Assembly (NCBI GenBank): GCA_031178025.1
Contig: JAPSJU010000117.1
Span: 1-6,445 of the forward strand
Source of the DNA: Agromyces sp.
Lineage (GTDB): Bacteria > Actinomycetota > Actinomycetes > Actinomycetales > Microbacteriaceae
Reading direction: 5' to 3'
Length of the DNA stretch: 6,445 nt
Part shown: one piece after another, positions 5,231 through 6,445 of the stretch
Numbering within the stretch: position 1 is the first letter of the stretch
Layout of the letters: the number at the start of each line of letters is the position of its first letter
Notes under the pieces: generated by a model
Databases searched by the model: none
Told to the model about the DNA's origin: nothing
Seen by the model: the letters and a program-made list of their open reading frames with translations, nothing else
Translations under genes and position numbers: made by a program

Positions 5231-6445
5231 TCAGCGGTCGAACGACGTGGCTCGGGCGGCGAGTCCCGCTCGTGCCGCCTGCGCATGGGCGCCGGGAAGC
5301 GCGGCGAGGAATTCGTCGACGTCCACGTCGGTGGAGTCGTGCCCGAGCGTCACGCGAAGCGCCCCCCTCGCATCGGCCTCGCTGCGTCCCATCGCCATGA
5401 GCACGTGCGACGGCTCCGGGACGCCCGCCTGGCATGCCGAACCCGTCGAGACGGCGACCCCGGCCGCGTCGAGGAGGAACAGCAGGGAGTCGCCCTCGCA
5501 CCCCGGGAAGGAGAGGTGCACATTGCCGGGAAGCCGGCCGGCCGCATCCGGATCGCCGGAGAGGCGCGCCTCGGGAACGGCGGCGAGCGCGCCGGCGACG
5601 AGGCGGTCCCTGAGCACCGACATGCGTCGCGCATCGTCCGGGAGCCGTGCGTGCACGGCTTCGGCTGCCGCCGCGAAGGCCGCCGCGGCCGCGACGTCCT
5701 GTGTTCCGGAGCGCACCCTGCGCTGCTGTCCGCCGCCGTGGATGAGCGGTTCGAGCGCGGCCGAACGGTCGAGCACGAGTGCCCCGATGCCCGCCGGTCC
5801 GCCGATCTTGTGCGCCGAGACGCTGAGGGCGACGAGGCCGGCGCCACGCGGGGCATCCGTCGATCGGCGCAGCCCGCCGACGTCGATCGGCAACTGCCCG
5901 TATGCGGCGATCGCATCGAGGTGCAGCGGCACGCCCGCGCGGGCGGCGAGTCGGGCGATCTCCTCGACCGGCTGGATCGTGCCGACCTCGTTGTTCGCCC
6001 ACAGCACGGTGACGAGCGCGACGGATGCCGTGTCGCGAGCGAGCGCCGCCTCCAGCGCGTCGAGTCGCACGCGGCCGAGCGCATCGAGCGGGAGCTCCTC
6101 GACGACCGCGCCCTCATGGGCCGCCAGCCACTCGACGGTGTCGATCGTGGCGTGGTGCTCGCCGGCGGGGACGAGGATGCGGGGGCGACCTCCCCGGGCG
6201 TCGGGACCCCCCGACTGGCGACTCCACCAGAGGCCCTTGACGGCGAGGTTGACCGCCTCCGTGCCGCTACCCGTGAAGACGACCTCGATGCCGTCGGCGC
6301 CGAGCGTCGCGGCGATGCGCTCCCGTGATTCCTCGAGGAGCCGCTTCGCCTGCTGTCCCGCGCTGTGGATCGACGCGGGATTGCCGACGACCCCGAATGC
6401 GGCGGTCATGGCCTCGATGGCCTCGGCGCGCATGGGAGTGGTCGC
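5231..6445 (-). CDS. iscS: Cysteine desulfurase, IscS/NifS family (5' end beyond window)
   Basis: This PLP enzyme takes sulfur from L-cysteine, leaving alanine and a protein persulfide used for tRNA thiolation and Fe-S assembly. 404 residues are visible. The first four, ATTP, belong to the N-terminal family motif (as in DHAATTP), so only about six residues and the start codon are missing; the ATG at 6433 is internal. Numbering from the first visible residue, GEH ends in the PLP-stacking H97, D177 lies in HLDA, the PLP lysine is K213 in SAHKIGG, and the persulfide cysteine is C338 in STGSACQAG, in a long group I loop ending EPSHVL. One oddity: A180 stands where E. coli IscS has Q183. HGGGQQRRVRSGTQDVA closely resembles the recalled sequence of M. 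tuberculosis Rv3025c. mnmA follows after 93 bases. The downstream partner suggests sulfur delivery to tRNA; a broader Fe-S role cannot be excluded. Confidence 0.96.
   Translation of the reverse strand, partial: ATTPMRAEAIEAMTAAFGVVGNPASIHSAGQQAKRLLEESRERIAATLGADGIEVVFTGSGTEAVNLAVKGLWWSRQSGGPDARGGRPRILVPAGEHHATIDTVEWLAAHEGAVVEELPLDALGRVRLDALEAALARDTASVALVTVLWANNEVGTIQPVEEIARLAARAGVPLHLDAIAAYGQLPIDVGGLRRSTDAPRGAGLVALSVSAHKIGGPAGIGALVLDRSAALEPLIHGGGQQRRVRSGTQDVAAAAAFAAAAEAVHARLPDDARRMSVLRDRLVAGALAAVPEARLSGDPDAAGRLPGNVHLSFPGCEGDSLLFLLDAAGVAVSTGSACQAGVPEPSHVLMAMGRSEADARGALRVTLGHDSTDVDVDEFLAALPGAHAQAARAGLAARATSFDR

Noticed and set aside
4007..6328. A 773-codon open frame on the plus strand across mnmA and the desulfurase
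   Set aside because: It is antisense to two genes with intact family motifs. Its translation is Arg/Ala/Gly/Asp-rich with no recognisable domain, as expected of shadow frames in 70% G+C DNA.
1..6445. tRNA, rRNA, CRISPR, insertion sequence, attachment site or phage genes
   Set aside because: The gaps total under 300 bases and show no cloverleaf, regular direct repeats, transposase motifs or terminal inverted repeats; the five genes account for the rest.

Overview
The window is about 70% G+C by eye. It looks like chromosomal DNA of a high-G+C actinobacterium, most likely Microbacteriaceae or a close relative. The protein sequences point that way: the cysteine desulfurase and MnmA resemble their Mycobacterium counterparts, MnmA carries the actinobacterial Cys-Cys insert, and LigA has a lysine-aspartate AMP site in a typical actinobacterial context. 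The family-level placement is inference from recalled homologues, not from a search.

All five genes lie on the minus strand, so transcription runs from high to low coordinates. In that order they are: a 5'-truncated cysteine desulfurase (5231-6445, continues past the window edge); mnmA, the tRNA-U34 2-thiouridylase (4031-5137); a four-helix membrane protein of unknown function (3201-3905); ligA, the NAD+-dependent DNA ligase (887-3160); and the first 290 codons of a Tat-exported phosphoesterase of the phospholipase C/acid phosphatase family (1-870, continues past the window edge). The order desulfurase, mnmA, ligA recalls M. tuberculosis (Rv3025c, Rv3024c, Rv3014c), so this is a conserved housekeeping neighbourhood rather than a mobile or defence island. 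The gaps are 16, 40, 125 and 93 bases. None holds an RNA gene or repeat array that I can see.

Functionally, the desulfurase and MnmA form an obvious pair: one makes a protein-bound persulfide from cysteine, the other places that sulfur on U34 of Lys, Glu and Gln tRNAs. LigA seals nicks in replication and repair. The membrane protein and the exported phosphoesterase have no evident link to these tasks.

The most informative regulatory signal is a pair of identical TAGACT -10 hexamers. One sits 7 bases before the ATG of mnmA and the other 6 bases before the GTG of ligA, and neither gene has a Shine-Dalgarno sequence. Both look like leaderless transcripts starting on the first base of the start codon. 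By contrast, the membrane protein and the phosphoesterase have clear Shine-Dalgarno sequences. Other points of interest are a Gln-to-Ala change at a PLP-contacting position of the desulfurase, a Cys-x-x-Cys plus Cys set in MnmA, and a roughly 58-residue segment replacing a short loop in the helix-hairpin-helix region of LigA. I found no convincing undescribed multi-gene system.
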